Shown here: positions 5,710-5,995 of the stretch, in pieces
How the letters are laid out: each line of letters begins with the position of its first letter
How positions within the stretch are numbered: position 1 is the first letter of the stretch
Source of the DNA: an uncultured Mediterranea sp.
GTDB lineage: Bacteria > Bacteroidota > Bacteroidia > Bacteroidales > Bacteroidaceae
Direction: 5' to 3'
NCBI GenBank assembly: GCA_946007445.1
Contig: CAMGAL010000140.1
Span: 1-5,995, forward strand
Length of the DNA: 5,995 nt
Program-made: the position numbers and the translations under genes
The notes under the pieces: generated by a model
Told to the model about the DNA's origin: nothing
What the model saw: the letters and a program-made list of their open reading frames with translations, nothing else
Databases searched by the model: none

Positions 5710-5995
5710 ATGAATCCGTTGCAGCCAGATAAAGTACAGTTTGCGCCCCACCTGCTTCTGCTCGATGTGCGCATCCTGAGCGAGACCCTTTGCACCGTCC
5801 GCCGTGTCCTCAGTGCGCGGTTAGGACGCACACTACCCGATTTGGACCTGGTATCTTGGCTGGATTACATCGCCTTGGATGCCGGGCTCCGGCCCGGCAC
5901 CCAAGGCGAGATACAACTCTTGCTGGTCACCCACGACCTCCCCACCCCTCTGCCGGGAGTCGTACCCTCGTCGTTGGCGGAGCTCAACGGCCGGG
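5710..5995 (+). CDS. Unidentified protein, N-terminal 95 residues; 3' end outside window
   Basis: An ATG at 5710, six bases after the lemA stop (spacer GCAGAG, purine-rich), opens a frame with no stop through the window end, giving 95 codons. The protein starts MNPLQPDKVQFAPHLLLLDV. It contains a leucine-rich segment LLLLDVRILSETL (15-27), an acidic/hydrophobic block LPDLDLVSWLDYIALDAGLR (42-61), and a probable beta strand GEIQLLLV (66-73). There is no signal peptide or transmembrane helix, so it is probably cytoplasmic. Codon use matches the upstream genes, which supports it being real. I recall that a Bacteroidales-specific family of unknown function (possibly DUF6621) has a similar LDYLALDAGLR-like block and occurs near LemA genes, but this is a memory-based suggestion and not a firm assignment. 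Tight spacing implies the same transcript as TPM-lemA. Confidence 0.75.
   Translation, partial: MNPLQPDKVQFAPHLLLLDVRILSETLCTVRRVLSARLGRTLPDLDLVSWLDYIALDAGLRPGTQGEIQLLLVTHDLPTPLPGVVPSSLAELNGR

Noticed and set aside
5881..5898. GC-rich hairpin GCCGGGC...GCCCGGC
   Set aside because: It lies inside the coding frame of the last gene and is explained by Ala-Gly-Leu-Arg-Pro-Gly codons in a GC-rich sequence; there is no T-run or regulatory context.

Overview
The window reads as chromosomal DNA from a Bacteroidales bacterium (phylum Bacteroidota), probably Bacteroidaceae or Prevotellaceae. Four things point there. The PurC is the long, yeast-ADE1-like form. The shikimate dehydrogenase is the short (248 aa) form. 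Starts lack Shine-Dalgarno sequences and often have A-rich leaders. A TAnnTTTG-like promoter element and heptameric CTCGTAG/CTTGTAA spacer repeats are also typical of the group. Coding sequence is rich in G+C and in GCC/AAG/CTG codons, so the organism is at the high-GC end of the group. I cannot name the genus from sequence alone.

All genes lie on the plus strand and nearly the whole window is coding. From left to right: the 3' two-thirds of a PhoH-family ATPase (1-581); purC, SAICAR synthase (595-1539); menG/ubiE, demethylmenaquinone methyltransferase (1546-2286); a 41-bp spacer with four tandem heptamers; aroE, shikimate dehydrogenase (2328-3074); a membrane-anchored alpha/beta hydrolase whose ATG overlaps the aroE stop (3071-4099); a 53-bp spacer with a perfect 10-bp inverted repeat around a promoter-like element; a secreted, membrane-anchored TPM-domain protein with a zinc ribbon and a glycine-rich tail (4153-5073); a 45-bp spacer; a LemA-family protein (5119-5703); and the 5' end of an unidentified gene (5710 to the window end).

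The layout suggests two transcriptional blocks. The first, phoH-purC-menG-aroE-hydrolase, has spacers of 13, 6, 41 and -4 bp and mixes core functions: RNA-linked ATPase, purine synthesis, menaquinone synthesis and aromatic precursor synthesis. Chorismate made downstream of AroE feeds menaquinone, the product of the MenG step, so those two neighbours are linked metabolically. The second block, TPM-LemA-unknown, appears to start from its own promoter and looks like an envelope module. TPM and LemA proteins commonly occur together, but their shared function is poorly defined.

Most of the window is ordinary core genome. I see no mobile element, CRISPR array, tRNA or rRNA. The least explained parts are the TPM/LemA/unknown-protein cluster, the inverted repeat in front of it, and the heptamer repeat before aroE. 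No spacer exceeds 60 bp, so no stretch of more than 300 bases lacks a gene.
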